The translations under genes were made by a program, and so were the position numbers. From the NCBI RefSeq assembly GCF_033101155.1, contig NZ_JAWMPX010000005.1, positions 124,001 through 188,000 on the forward strand: a DNA stretch of 64,000 nucleotides, written 5' to 3'. Below the pieces are notes generated by a model. It saw only the letters and a list, made by a program, of their open reading frames with translations, searched no databases and had not been told where the DNA came from. Below are positions 1 through 9,060 of the stretch, in pieces (within the stretch, counting starts at the first letter, position 1; each line of letters opens with the position of its first letter). Source of the DNA: Tropicimonas sp033101155 (GTDB lineage: Bacteria; Pseudomonadota; Alphaproteobacteria; Rhodobacterales; Rhodobacteraceae).

Positions 1-732
1 TCGCCCGAACGCGACTGCTGGAAAGCGCTGTCATGGCCACGCGCGTTGGGGCTCGGCTCCGGGGCCGCGGATGAGCCGCTCTGCATCGCGCTTGGTTGGG
101 AGGCGCGCGGCTCGCTCTGGCAGGCGTATCGGAGCGCCGAGGCGACCGGGCGCGCGCTTGCCGGCCTGATCCGGCGCATTCGCCGGATCCGTCCCGGTCG
201 GTCGGTTGATGTGCTGGCGCATTCGCTGGGTTGCCGGGTCGCGCTGTCCGCGCTGCCGCACCTTCCGGCCCGCGCCATGGGCCGCGCCGTGCTGATGGCG
301 CCTGCAGAGATGCGCTCTGTGGCGCTGCGCTGCCTCGACACCGAGGCTGGGCGAGGGGTCGAGATTCTCAATATCACCAGCCGCGAGAACGGAGTCTACG
401 ACCGTCTGCTGGAATGGCTCGTGGCGCCTCTGCGCTTCGGCGACCAAGCGCTCGGCACCGGGCTCTCGGAGCGGGTCGGAAACTGGATCGACGTGAATAT
501 CGACTGGCCCGAAACCCGCGACGCGCTGGCCGCACAAGGCTTCCCGATCCCGGCTTCGGACAAGCGCATCTGCCACTGGTCGGTCTATCTGCGCTCCGGT
601 CTCTTTCCCTTCTACCGCGCCGTGCTCCACCGCGAGGTCGCCTTGAGACCGCTGAAGCAGCCACCGAGACCGACCTCCTCCCTCTTCCGCATCGGCACCC
701 GCCTCATTCGCCCCTTGCCCTTCGCCTCCTGA
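1..732 (+). CDS. alpha/beta hydrolase, 5'-truncated by window edge
   Basis: The reading frame is open from base 1, so the start lies outside the window; 243 residues are visible. The motif AHSLG (nucleophile Ser near visible residue 75, after a hydrophobic strand) is the classic nucleophile elbow of alpha/beta hydrolases of the lipase/DUF900-like type. A TTG inside the frame at 46 is not needed as a start. The tail is basic and proline-rich. A GST gene follows 38 bases later on the same strand. The substrate cannot be named from sequence; the fold assignment rests on the nucleophile motif and the strand/helix pattern around it. Confidence 0.75.
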   Translation, partial: SPERDCWKALSWPRALGLGSGAADEPLCIALGWEARGSLWQAYRSAEATGRALAGLIRRIRRIRPGRSVDVLAHSLGCRVALSALPHLPARAMGRAVLMAPAEMRSVALRCLDTEAGRGVEILNITSRENGVYDRLLEWLVAPLRFGDQALGTGLSERVGNWIDVNIDWPETRDALAAQGFPIPASDKRICHWSVYLRSGLFPFYRAVLHREVALRPLKQPPRPTSSLFRIGTRLIRPLPFAS

Positions 733-770
733 CCGGCATTGTTGCGCCCTGTTCAGACAGGAGCGCGCGC

Positions 771-1475
771 ATGACCCAGGACCCGATCGAGCTTTACTAC
801 TGGCCGACCCCGAATGGCTGGAAAGTCTCCATCGCCCTTGAGGAGATGGACCTGCCCTACGCATTGCATCTCGTCGATATCGGCAAGGGCGACCAGTTCG
901 ATCCGGACTTCCTCAAGATCGCGCCAAACAACCGGATGCCGGCGATCATCGATCCCGAGGGCCCGGGCGGCACGCCGATTTCGCTCTTCGAATCCGGTGC
1001 AATTCTGCAATATCTCGCCCGCAAGACCGGACGGTTCTACGGCGAGACCGAGCGCGACCGGATCACGGTCGACCAGTGGCTGATGTGGCAGATGGGCGGG
1101 CTCGGGCCGATGGCCGGTCAGGCGCATCACTTCCTCAAATACGCGCCGGCAATGGACCCGCCCAATGATCTGCCTTACGCGAAGGACCGCTATCGGGCCG
1201 AGACAGGGCGGCTTTATGGTGTGCTGGACCGGCAGCTGGCGAAACATGAATTCGTGGCCGGTGAGTTCTACTCCATCGCCGATATGTCGATCTGGGGCTG
1301 GGCTTCGCTCTGGGAGGGCCAGCAGCAGACGCTGGACGACAAGCCGCATATGGCGCGCTGGCTTGAGACGCTCACCGCACGCCCCGGCGTGCAGCGCGGT
1401 CGCGCGCTGGCAGCCGAAAAGCGCGGCGATTTTCGCAAGGATACGGCGAGCCAGTCGGTGCTTTTCAAGCGTTAG
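771..1475 (+). CDS. glutathione S-transferase family protein (YghU/YfcG-like)
   Basis: 234 residues. The N-terminal thioredoxin-like domain begins with an ELYYWPTPNGWKVS segment and contains NNRMPAIIDPEG (cis-Pro of the GSH site) and the ESGAILQYLA motif that binds the gamma-glutamyl group. A helical C-terminal domain follows. The pattern matches the nu-class/disulfide-bond oxidoreductase type GSTs (YfcG, YghU) that use glutathione in a cytosolic disulfide reductase or transferase reaction. ATG at 771 was chosen because homology begins immediately and a purine-rich AGGAGCG lies upstream. The last 11 bases overlap the 3' end of the convergent gene on the other strand. Confidence 0.88.
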   Translation: MTQDPIELYYWPTPNGWKVSIALEEMDLPYALHLVDIGKGDQFDPDFLKIAPNNRMPAIIDPEGPGGTPISLFESGAILQYLARKTGRFYGETERDRITVDQWLMWQMGGLGPMAGQAHHFLKYAPAMDPPNDLPYAKDRYRAETGRLYGVLDRQLAKHEFVAGEFYSIADMSIWGWASLWEGQQQTLDDKPHMARWLETLTARPGVQRGRALAAEKRGDFRKDTASQSVLFKR

Positions 1476-2016
1476 GCGTCTCTTGCGGCCCGCCAGGCAC
1501 AAAAAACGGCTGCGTCAACAGATAGACATCCGACGTCCTCGTGGCACCGAAAGAAAACACGAACTCGTCGAGCGCGGGGCTCTCGACGTCCTGCAACCGG
1601 TCTTTTGGAGGCTCAGGCAGGACAGGTCGCGGCGCCGGCTCGCCAAACGGGCCGCTGGCATCTTTCGTCAGCGCTTTGAATTCCGCAGACACCCGTCCAC
1701 GATTCTCCAGCAGGTAGCGGGCCGCCCCCTTGCGGAAAGCCGCGTGATCCGCAGGCGAAACCCGGTCGAGCTGCCGCGACAGGACATAAAGAGAGAAATC
1801 TTCTGCCGAAAAAGCGCGTCCCCGCGCGACAAGCACATGATAGGCGCGTTCGAGCAGAGCGTTGGCCTGCTCATCGGACGACAGATCCGGACCGTGCCAC
1901 GCATAAAAAGAGAGCGCACGCAGCGCCTCACCGAACGCGACATCCTTTCGGGGCCCCTGTCCCTTGACGGGTCCACCGGCAGTTTGGGCGATATTTCGTT
2001 GAGACTTCCTGTTCAA
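1465..2016 (-). CDS. hypothetical protein
   Basis: 183 residues, family not recognised. No signal peptide or membrane segment. The body is helical and charged, then a proline-rich stretch near residues 125-140 and a short hydrophobic tail. The frame opens with TTG at 2016 without a clear ribosome binding site, so the true start may lie further inside. Its stop overlaps the GST stop by 11 bases in tail-to-tail orientation. The yciB gene is upstream on the same strand with about 160 bases between. Codon use resembles its neighbours, which supports a real gene. Confidence 0.6.
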   Translation of the reverse strand: MNRKSQRNIAQTAGGPVKGQGPRKDVAFGEALRALSFYAWHGPDLSSDEQANALLERAYHVLVARGRAFSAEDFSLYVLSRQLDRVSPADHAAFRKGAARYLLENRGRVSAEFKALTKDASGPFGEPAPRPVLPEPPKDRLQDVESPALDEFVFSFGATRTSDVYLLTQPFFVPGGPQETPNA

Positions 2017-2173
2017 GTTTGCATGTCAGAACAATCGCCGGTCCGGTCCCTGAGTTTTTCTTCGGCGCGCTTGGGCCTGTGCTGTCGCGGCCTCGATACA
2101 TGTCGCCCTGCCCCCGGGCAAGCGGCGCTGAAGCTCCGATGCGTCTGACGGCGGCAAACCGCTTTGACGGGGC

Positions 2174-2782
2174 TCATTCCGCCGGTTCGTCCTCGAGTTC
2201 CATGTATTTCTGCAAGCTGAATATCTGCGCCATGAGGAAGACGAACAGGGCGAGCGGAAAGGCAAAAGTCTCGATCTTCACCCAGGCATCGGTGGACATG
2301 GTCCGCCAGACGAACTCGTTTGCCACGGCAAGCACCGCAAAGCCGACGGCCAGCCGTCGCGTGAGCTTCATCCAGCCTTCCTCGGCCATTGGCATGGCCT
2401 CGCCAAGCACCCAGGAGAGATAGCTCTGCCCGCGCAGCAGCCCGATCCCGAGCAGGATGGCGAAGAGACCGTAGACGATTGTTGTCTTCATCTTGAAGAA
2501 GGTCTCGTCGTTGAACCACACAGTCATCCCGCCGAAGATGATCACCATGAGCGCCGTCACCACCTGGATACGGGAGAGCTTGCCCGTAAGCTTCCAAAGG
2601 ATCGCCATCGCCACCAGCAGGATCGGCACGAAAGCCCCGGCGGCGATGATAAAGCCGTCATACTCGATGCCGCCAATCGTGTAGGTCTGCTCTCGCATCC
2701 GCATATAGGCGACGAAGAAGGCGATGGTCGGTCCGAGTTCGAGGACCTGTTTGATCACCGGGTTGATCTTCTTCTCTTCCAT
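2174..2782 (-). CDS. yciB: inner membrane-spanning protein YciB (septation protein A family)
   Basis: 202 residues. It begins KKINPVIKQVLELGPTIAFFV and contains several hydrophobic helices separated by short charged turns, including WFNDETFFKMK, a typical stretch of the YciB/IspZ family. These inner-membrane proteins affect cell-envelope integrity and septation; the molecular activity is not settled. The start at 2782 (MEEKK) fits the family N-terminus better than the longer frame to 2848. It lies 55 bases downstream of the DMT transporter and behind ftsY on the same strand, an order often seen in Rhodobacterales. Confidence 0.9.
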   Translation of the reverse strand: MEEKKINPVIKQVLELGPTIAFFVAYMRMREQTYTIGGIEYDGFIIAAGAFVPILLVAMAILWKLTGKLSRIQVVTALMVIIFGGMTVWFNDETFFKMKTTIVYGLFAILLGIGLLRGQSYLSWVLGEAMPMAEEGWMKLTRRLAVGFAVLAVANEFVWRTMSTDAWVKIETFAFPLALFVFLMAQIFSLQKYMELEDEPAE

Positions 2783-2837
2783 CACGCGGACACTCCAGAT
2801 TGGCTTCGCATGGATGCACCCGTTTTTCGCGCCGCTG

Positions 2838-3740
2838 TCAACTGCCAAGCTCCACGATCACCGCGCCGGCTGCGATAAGCGTCATCAACGCCAGCCGTCG
2901 CGGACCGACGCTTTCCTTGAGAACGAGCCAGCCGATCAGCGCCGCGAAGACGGTCGAAGTCTCGCGCAGCACCGCCGCTTCGCCGACCTTGTCGAGCCGT
3001 GTCGCCAGCATGACCGACCCGAAACTGCCCCACGCGATCACGGCGCCGAACAGGCCCATCCAGACGAGCGGGCGTGGATCGGGCCGATGCCGCAGGTTGC
3101 GCCAGCGCAGTGCCGCGATCACGGGCATGTCGATCCCCGTGAGGAAAAAGAACCAGGCGAGGAAGGTGAAAGGGTCCGGCGTCGCGCGGATGCCATAGGC
3201 GTCATAGGTGGTATAGAACGCGACCATGGCGCCGGTGCCCAGCGCCAGCCAGAGTGCGGGCACGAGGGTTTCGCGGTCGATCTCGATATGGATCAGGTTG
3301 TAGACCGCCAATCCGAAAATTCCGGCCACGAGCACGAACACACCCAGCCATTGAACAGGCGTGAAGGTCTCACCGAAGATGAGCCAGGCGCCGAAGACGG
3401 TGAAGAGCGGTCCGGAGCCGCGCACCACCGGGTAGACCACGGTGAACGCGCCGCGCGAAAAGGCCAGCGCCATGCCGATCTTGTAGACGAAATGGATCAC
3501 CATCACACCCGCCATGATCAGCCATTCCCATCCCTGCGGCCAGGGAACAAGGAAGAGCGCGATGGGCGCGGAGAGGACAAAGAGCCAGGCGTCGATGACG
3601 CCGCGGCTGAGCCAGGGGTCGAACCGCCCCTTCTGCAACGCGCCGAAGACGGCGTGGAGGAAGGCCGCGCTCAGGGCGAGGATCATAGCCAGACGGGCCC
3701 CGGCCTCCGTGCCCTCCAATCCGACGATCCACTCGCTCAT
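2838..3740 (-). CDS. EamA/DMT-family transporter
   Basis: 300 residues with about ten hydrophobic segments arranged as two EamA halves; the second half ends with ETSTVFAALIGWLVLKE, a motif typical of the drug/metabolite transporter superfamily. It should sit in the inner membrane and export a small metabolite, but the substrate is unknown. ATG at 3740 was chosen because the upstream part of the open frame is arginine/glycine-rich and unlike a transporter N-terminus. It lies between ftsY and yciB, all on the minus strand, probably cotranscribed. Confidence 0.85.
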   Translation of the reverse strand: MSEWIVGLEGTEAGARLAMILALSAAFLHAVFGALQKGRFDPWLSRGVIDAWLFVLSAPIALFLVPWPQGWEWLIMAGVMVIHFVYKIGMALAFSRGAFTVVYPVVRGSGPLFTVFGAWLIFGETFTPVQWLGVFVLVAGIFGLAVYNLIHIEIDRETLVPALWLALGTGAMVAFYTTYDAYGIRATPDPFTFLAWFFFLTGIDMPVIAALRWRNLRHRPDPRPLVWMGLFGAVIAWGSFGSVMLATRLDKVGEAAVLRETSTVFAALIGWLVLKESVGPRRLALMTLIAAGAVIVELGS

Positions 3741-3921
3741 GCCGTGCGGCCCACGGAGCGATCCACGCCCAGAAACCGACCGCCCCGTCGCAGAGTGAGC
3801 GCGTGACGCGATTGTGCCAATCCGATCCGCGCCACCGCATCCGGTCGAACACCCAGCCCGCATGCCTCTCGCATCACGCAATGTTCCTCCGGCTCCGGCG
3901 CGCACACCTGCCAGACGGCTG

Positions 3922-5103
3922 TCACGCCTCCGCGCCTGTCAAGGCGGCGGCGAACTCCTCCGGGTCGAAGGGCTGCAAATCGTCGATCTGCTCGCCAACG
4001 CCGATGGCGTGGATCGGCAGGCCGAACTTGTCGGCCAGCGCCACGAGCACACCGCCCCGCGCCGTACCATCGAGCTTTGTCATCACGAGACCGGAGACAT
4101 CGGAGAGCTTCTGGAAGGTCTCGACCTGGCTCAACGCATTCTGGCCCGTGGTCGCGTCCAGAACCAGCAGCGTGTTATGCGGCGCGTCCGGGTCCTTCTT
4201 GCGGATCACGCGGACGATCTTGGCCAGCTCTTCCATCAGGTCGGCGCGGTTCTGCAATCGGCCGGCCGTGTCGATCATAAGGAGATCCGCGCCGTCGCGC
4301 TGCGCCTGCTCCATCGCGTCATAGGCAAGGCTGGCGGGATCCGACCCCTCCGGCGCGGTCAGAACCGGCACACCGGCGCGTTCGCCCCAGACCTGAAGCT
4401 GCTCGACGGCGGCGGCGCGGAACGTGTCGCCCGCGGCGATCACAACGTTCTTGCCGGCTGCGCGAAACTGGCTGGCGAGCTTGCCGATGGTCGTGGTCTT
4501 GCCGGAACCGTTCACGCCGACCACCAGCACCACCTGCGGCTTCTTCGGATAGAGCGGCATCGGCCGGGCGACCGGTTCCATGATCCGCGCGACCTCGGAG
4601 GCCAGCAGCGCCTTGATCTCCGCCGAAGACAGCTTCTTGCCAAACCGCCCCTCGGCCATGTTGGCGGTGACACGCAACGCGGTGTCGACCCCCATATCGG
4701 AGGCGATGAGCAGCTCTTCGAGCTGTTCAAGCATATCGTCATCCAGCGCGCGGCGGACCACCGGTCCGGACTCGCTGCGCCCCATGAGCCGTCCGATCAG
4801 GCCCGGGCGCGACGGCGCGGCTTCCGGCACCGGATCTCGGACGGGCGTGGCGGCGGCCGCAGGGACCGAGACGGGGGCGGGCGTCGCATCCGGTTCCGGA
4901 TCGCGGCTCGGTTCAGGACTCGGGACGTGGTCCGGTACTGGGCTCGGTACGGGCGCAGGAGCCGTCTCCGGCTGGGAGAGGGCTTCGGGCGCGGCCTCGA
5001 CGCGCTCTTCCTCGCCACCATCCTGCACGATCGCCTCCAGCCCCTCATCGAGCTTCGAGGAGGATTTGAACAGCCGGTCCTTGAGTTTCTTGAAGAATGC
5101 CAT
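3922..5103 (-). CDS. ftsY: signal recognition particle receptor FtsY
   Basis: 393 residues. The N-terminus has a basic patch (MAFFKKLKDRLFK) followed by an acidic, Pro/Val-rich linker (about 25-105), the usual variable A region that helps membrane contact. The NG domain carries the P-loop GVNGSGKT (196-203), DTFRAAA, DTAGR (278-282) and TKLDGTARGG (342-351). It is the GTPase receptor that docks the Ffh-4.5S RNA-ribosome complex at the membrane; its partner Ffh is encoded at 19703-21217 in this window. Length is normal for alphaproteobacteria. Confidence 0.98.
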   Translation of the reverse strand: MAFFKKLKDRLFKSSSKLDEGLEAIVQDGGEEERVEAAPEALSQPETAPAPVPSPVPDHVPSPEPSRDPEPDATPAPVSVPAAAATPVRDPVPEAAPSRPGLIGRLMGRSESGPVVRRALDDDMLEQLEELLIASDMGVDTALRVTANMAEGRFGKKLSSAEIKALLASEVARIMEPVARPMPLYPKKPQVVLVVGVNGSGKTTTIGKLASQFRAAGKNVVIAAGDTFRAAAVEQLQVWGERAGVPVLTAPEGSDPASLAYDAMEQAQRDGADLLMIDTAGRLQNRADLMEELAKIVRVIRKKDPDAPHNTLLVLDATTGQNALSQVETFQKLSDVSGLVMTKLDGTARGGVLVALADKFGLPIHAIGVGEQIDDLQPFDPEEFAAALTGAEA

Positions 5104-5185
5104 GTGGTCTTTCCGCTAGGAGTTGCTCCCACCTAATCACAAGCTTGTGCATTTGGAAGACCGGGATTGCCGCATCGCGTGCGGA

Positions 5186-5836
5186 TCAAGGAAGGAAGGC
5201 CACGAGAAACAGCGCCTGTGCCGACCAATAGAGCAGCCAGATGGCAAATGGCGTGGCGCGGCGGGCGGGATGCCCCTCCGGCAGGAGAAACAGCTCGGCG
5301 GCGAGGATGGCATCCGAGGCGATGAAACAGAACGCTGCAATCAGCGGCAGGGCCGAGGCGCCCGGCGGCAGGGCGAGAGCTCCGAGACCCATGGCAAGGA
5401 TTATGGCGACATACCCCATGACCGGTCCACGCAGCGCGCCGGTGGCGGGCCAGAGCAGGCGCGCCATGGTCGCGCCGAAACCCAGCAAGAGGAGGATGGG
5501 CAAGGTCTGGCCCGACAGATTGGCCGCAGCGGCCTGCCCGTTGGTAACAAAGAGGCCGAGATAGGCGAGATGCGCGGCGGCGAAGGCGATCAGGCCGGCA
5601 AGAAAGGCGCGCTCTCCGTCGCGCGAGAGCATCAGGTCGCCAAGCGCGCCGAGCCCGAGGGCAAGCGTGAGCCAGACGGGCGCACCGGCGGCAAGGGCTG
5701 CGAGCGCAAGCAGGGCGGTCGAGGCTGTCTTGACGCGTGTTTTCATGCCACTGCTCGCCCGATGGCAAAAGCGGAGCAGGTAGGCGACCGAGGCAAGCGC
5801 CGCAAGGACGGCAAGGATCTGGGGCAGCGCAGACAT
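5186..5836 (-). CDS. YhhN/TMEM86-family membrane protein (lysoplasmalogenase type)
   Basis: 216 residues, almost entirely hydrophobic, with about eight membrane helices. The motif ALGDLMLSRDGERAFLAGLIAF and the later FIASDAILA carry the acidic residues shared by the YhhN/TMEM86 family, whose animal members hydrolyse the vinyl-ether bond of lysoplasmalogens. Bacterial substrates are less certain. The start at 5836 (MSALPQ) begins directly with the first hydrophobic helix; the longer frame to 5929 adds a charged segment that does not fit. It is divergent from the small exported protein at 5924. Confidence 0.8.
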   Translation of the reverse strand: MSALPQILAVLAALASVAYLLRFCHRASSGMKTRVKTASTALLALAALAAGAPVWLTLALGLGALGDLMLSRDGERAFLAGLIAFAAAHLAYLGLFVTNGQAAAANLSGQTLPILLLLGFGATMARLLWPATGALRGPVMGYVAIILAMGLGALALPPGASALPLIAAFCFIASDAILAAELFLLPEGHPARRATPFAIWLLYWSAQALFLVAFLP

Positions 5837-5923
5837 GGCCCTCGCTAACAATTTACCGCCCGCCCTGTCACCCGTTCCGTCACGGCGCTGGAGCGTCGCG
5901 CCGGGATCTGGCATGGTCGCACC

Positions 5924-6319
5924 ATGCAACGCCTCTTTGCTCTCGCCCTGCTCGCCCTCCCTGCCCAGGCCCTCGCCGATACCCCGCTTTCAGCGGAGGC
6001 ATTCGACGCACTGACCCTCGGGCGCACACTGCATTTCTACTCCGAGGGCCGGCCTTATGGCGCCGAGCGCTACGAAGAGAACCGGGAGGTCACATGGACC
6101 TTCCTCGACGGCGAGTGCAAGAAAGGGCGCTGGTATCCGCAGGAAGAGCTTATCTGCTTCGTCTACGAGGGCGGGCACGGGCCTCAATGCTGGAGCTTCT
6201 TCGCACGCGGCGACGGGCTTCGGGCCCTGTTCGAGGATCGCGAGGGTGAGACGGAGCTCTACGATGCGGGCGAGACCGACGAGCCGCTCTCCTGTCTCGG
6301 CCCCAGGATTGGGGTTTGA
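5924..6319 (+). CDS. small exported protein of unknown function
   Basis: 131 residues. The N-terminus is a clear Sec signal peptide (MQRLFALALLALPAQALA, cleavage likely after ALA). The mature ~112-residue part is acidic, with four cysteines (CKKG, ICF, CWS, SCLG) that could form two disulfides in the periplasm, and many aromatic residues. I do not recognise the family. It starts 87 bases from the divergent YhhN gene and ends 73 bases before the convergent outer-membrane barrel gene. Confidence 0.7.
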   Translation: MQRLFALALLALPAQALADTPLSAEAFDALTLGRTLHFYSEGRPYGAERYEENREVTWTFLDGECKKGRWYPQEELICFVYEGGHGPQCWSFFARGDGLRALFEDREGETELYDAGETDEPLSCLGPRIGV

Positions 6320-6392
6320 GCGCAACTGCCCGCGCCAGCGATGCAGCAAGGCGTGCCTTTGTATTGAAAACCTAGTACTGGAAGATGTCGAT

Positions 6393-7100
6393 TCACTGCC
6401 CGAAGCGATAGTTCAGGCCGACGGTGAAAGAGTGGTAGTCCGGCGTCGCCTTGGTGGCATAGCCGCTGCTGTCAGTCAGGTCTTCGCTGCCGTAGTTGGT
6501 GTATTGATACTCACCCCGCACCAACCAACGTTCACCGATCGCACGCTCAAGACCGATCCCGCCGAGATATCCGATACGGCTGAACTCTTCGGAGATGTCG
6601 CCGCCGGCGTCGCGGGCAACGTCATAGTCGAACTGGGCATAGGACGCCCCGGCGAAGCCGTAGACAAGGGTTTCGCGGGCAATTTCGGTTCCGGCGGAGG
6701 CACGCAGGGAGAGCGCGTAATCCACGCTTGTTTCGCCATTCCCGTCGGAATTGTCGAAATCGGCGGAGATGGTGCCGCCCGTCGCTGCGGCCTCGACCCC
6801 GAGCAACATCGACGCGAGATCCCAGCGATAGCCGAACTGGACGCCGAAGCTGGTGCCATCGGAATCGAAATCTCCAATCTTGTCCTTTCCAGAAATCGTC
6901 GGACCGGAAACGCCAACTTCGTCATTGCCGGAAGCGTATCCCAACGATATCCCGGCATAGGCCCCGGCAAACCCGACCGGTCCCGGCGTCGTCCCCTCCA
7001 CGAACGGTTCTTCGGGGAACGTCTGGATGAGGCCGCCGGCAAGAGCGGGCCCGGAGAACGCGCATAGCACGAGCGCAAGCGCGCGAGGCGTCTTGATCAT
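6393..7100 (-). CDS. outer membrane beta-barrel protein (porin-opacity/OmpA-barrel type)
   Basis: 235 residues. A signal peptide (MIKTPRALALVLCAFSGPALA) is followed by alternating beta strands such as YAGISLGYASG, FGVQFGYRWD and WLVRGEYQYTNYG, and the chain ends YHSFTVGLNYRFGQ, a barrel ending in an aromatic strand. This is the pattern of eight-stranded barrels such as Omp25/RopB of alphaproteobacteria. The start at 7100 places the signal peptide at the N-terminus; the frame extends to 7301 but the added part is not signal-like. About 280 bases of AT-rich DNA separate it from the divergent Ada-like gene. Confidence 0.87.
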   Translation of the reverse strand: MIKTPRALALVLCAFSGPALAGGLIQTFPEEPFVEGTTPGPVGFAGAYAGISLGYASGNDEVGVSGPTISGKDKIGDFDSDGTSFGVQFGYRWDLASMLLGVEAAATGGTISADFDNSDGNGETSVDYALSLRASAGTEIARETLVYGFAGASYAQFDYDVARDAGGDISEEFSRIGYLGGIGLERAIGERWLVRGEYQYTNYGSEDLTDSSGYATKATPDYHSFTVGLNYRFGQ

Positions 7101-7381
7101 GTCACTGCCTGTATGTCTGCCTGGTCTTATTTGCAGCTTCGCATCCAAGGGACCGCGCCGCGGGGAAGGCATGTCTGCATGACACCTTCCCCTCAACAAA
7201 AAACTATTTATTTTAAACATATTAAGCTGAACTTTTGCAGGTATATGTATTCTAGTTTCATATTCGGGCGGCGGTTCCTCGCATGGCACCAGCCCCTCCA
7301 CTCCGCAAAGGCGCAGGAAACGGGTCGCGATGGCGACGGCTCCGGCCTAGTCTGGACGCAACGCAGCTCGACAGGTCCCAG

Positions 7382-8230
7382 ATGAACGCTCCCCAATCTT
7401 CCTATCACTTTCAGGTCATGCGCCGCGCGCTGGACGAGATCGATGCCGCGACAGAGGCTGGAGAACTGCTGTCGCTTGAAGGGCTGGCGGCGCGGATGAA
7501 CATGAGCCCCGCACATTTCCAGCGTCTCTTCAGCCAATGGGTCGGGGTATCGCCCAAGCGCTACCAGCAATACCTCACATTGGAACAGGCGAAAGTGCTC
7601 CTCCGGGAGAATTTCACCACGTTGGAGGCCGCTGATGCCGTGGGCCTGTCCGGGTCGAGCCGACTGCATGACATGTTCCTCCGCTGGGAGGCGATGACCC
7701 CGGGCGATTATGCGCGCGAGGGGGCCGGGCTGGAGATCTTCTGGGGCTGGTTCGAGAGTCCCTTCGGGCCGGCGCTTTTCATGGCGACCGACAAGGGGAT
7801 CTGCGGCATCGCCTTTGCCGCCGAGACCGGGGCGGAGGCGGCGATGGCCGATATGCTGGCCCGTTGGCCCAAGGCCCGTTTCACCGAGGATCCGATGGCG
7901 ATGCGCCCCTGGGTGCAGGCAGCGCTTGGTGAAACCGATGGCGAGGCGCGGCTCTATCTCATCGGCGCCCCCTTCCAGATCAAGGTCTGGGAAGCGCTGC
8001 TACAGATCCCGACCGGACATGTCACGACCTATTCCGAGATCGCCAATGCCATCGGCAACCCGCGCGCGGTTCGGGCGGTCGGCACCGCCGTTGGACGCAA
8101 CCCGGTCAGCTGGCTGATCCCCTGTCACCGCGCGATCCGCAAATCCGGCGGGCTTGGCGGCTATCACTGGGGCCTGCCGGTCAAACGCGCGCTGCTGGCC
8201 TGGGAATCGGCCCGAGTGGAGGCCGATTGA
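7382..8230 (+). CDS. AraC-type HTH fused to methylated-DNA-protein-cysteine methyltransferase (Ada-like)
   Basis: 282 residues. Residues about 10-110 form an AraC-type DNA-binding domain (LAARMNMSPAHFQRLFSQW). Residues 115-282 form an O6-alkylguanine DNA alkyltransferase with the acceptor motif IPCHR (Cys248) and the helix-turn-helix VTTYSEIANAIGNPRAVRAVG. It removes alkyl groups from O6-guanine onto its own cysteine. The N-terminal zinc-cysteine domain of E. coli Ada (phosphotriester sensing) is absent, so it probably repairs DNA and may bind promoters but lacks the usual methyl switch. ATG at 7382 places the HTH domain close to the N-terminus. Confidence 0.92.
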   Translation: MNAPQSSYHFQVMRRALDEIDAATEAGELLSLEGLAARMNMSPAHFQRLFSQWVGVSPKRYQQYLTLEQAKVLLRENFTTLEAADAVGLSGSSRLHDMFLRWEAMTPGDYAREGAGLEIFWGWFESPFGPALFMATDKGICGIAFAAETGAEAAMADMLARWPKARFTEDPMAMRPWVQAALGETDGEARLYLIGAPFQIKVWEALLQIPTGHVTTYSEIANAIGNPRAVRAVGTAVGRNPVSWLIPCHRAIRKSGGLGGYHWGLPVKRALLAWESARVEAD

Positions 8231-8338
8231 AGCGCGCACGCTTGGCAAAACCTCGCCAAACCGCATTTCGAGGGGTTCCTCGACGTAGAAAACGGCGTAT
8301 TACAAAGCCAGAACAAGACCCTCCAAGAGGCACAGAGC

Positions 8339-8992
8339 ATGACATTCCGATTTCCCCTGACCGCCCTGGCCGGCAGCGCGCTGCTGCTTGCCGCCTGCAC
8401 CGACCCCGCCCAACTCAATCCAGACGCAAACTACACCCGCGACACCGCCTTTGTCGGCGCCGCGCTTGGCACTGTCGCCGGGCTTGGGGCAAGTGGCGGC
8501 ACGGCCAAGGGTGCGCTGATCGGCGCGGCTGTCGGCGCCGGGACCGGTGCGCTGATCGGCAATCGGATGGACGCTCAGGCCGAAGCGCTGCGCGCCTCGA
8601 TCTCCAACGACAATATCTCGATTACCCAGGACGGCGACCTGCTGCGGGTGACCATGCCGCAGGACATCCTGTTCGCCGTGGACAGCACGGATCTCAGCCC
8701 GACCCTGCAAGGCGATCTCGCCGCACTGGCCAATAACCTGAACCAGTTCCCGAACAGCCAGGCCGAAATCGTCGGCCATACCGACAATACCGGGGATGCC
8801 GACTACAACCGCGACCTCTCGGTCCGCCGCGCGCAGGCCGTCAGCGGCGTGTTGGTCAATAACGGCGTCGCCGCCACACGGCTTGCCGCCACCGGTCGGG
8901 GCGAGGACAGCCCCATTACCTCCAATCTGACCGAGGAAGGCCGGGCGCAGAACCGGCGTGTCGATATCCTCATCCGGTCGACCGAAGTCTGA
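8339..8992 (+). CDS. OmpA-family lipoprotein with glycine zipper
   Basis: 217 residues. A lipoprotein signal ends in the lipobox LLAAC (Cys about residue 20), so the mature protein should be lipid-anchored. Next is a Gly/Ala-rich glycine zipper (ALGTVAGLGASGGTAKGAL, about 41-70). The C-terminal OmpA domain (about 105-215) has the peptidoglycan-binding features VGHTDNTG, LSVRRAQAV and GRGEDSP with the closing NRRVDI. It resembles YiaD-type proteins that tie the outer membrane to the cell wall. A strong hairpin follows the stop codon. Confidence 0.93.
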   Translation: MTFRFPLTALAGSALLLAACTDPAQLNPDANYTRDTAFVGAALGTVAGLGASGGTAKGALIGAAVGAGTGALIGNRMDAQAEALRASISNDNISITQDGDLLRVTMPQDILFAVDSTDLSPTLQGDLAALANNLNQFPNSQAEIVGHTDNTGDADYNRDLSVRRAQAVSGVLVNNGVAATRLAATGRGEDSPITSNLTEEGRAQNRRVDILIRSTEV

Positions 8993-9001
8993 TCCCGTTC
9001 A

Positions 9002-9026
9002 GGCGCGCCTCTGGTCGAGGCGCGCC
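9002..9026 (+). terminator. hairpin after the OmpA-family gene
   Basis: A perfect 10-bp stem, GGCGCGCCTC paired with GAGGCGCGCC, closes a 5-base loop (TGGTC). It starts 10 bases after the OmpA-lipoprotein stop. No T-run follows, so it may act as a transcript-end hairpin or an RNA-stability element and not as a textbook intrinsic terminator. Confidence 0.6.
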
Positions 9027-9060
9027 CGTCCCCCCCGCACTTGCGAAGTGGCGCGAAAAG

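Noticed and set aside
2724..3806. A 360-codon plus-strand frame opposite the DMT transporter
   Set aside because: Arg/Glu/His-rich antisense translation; the minus strand encodes clear membrane helices.
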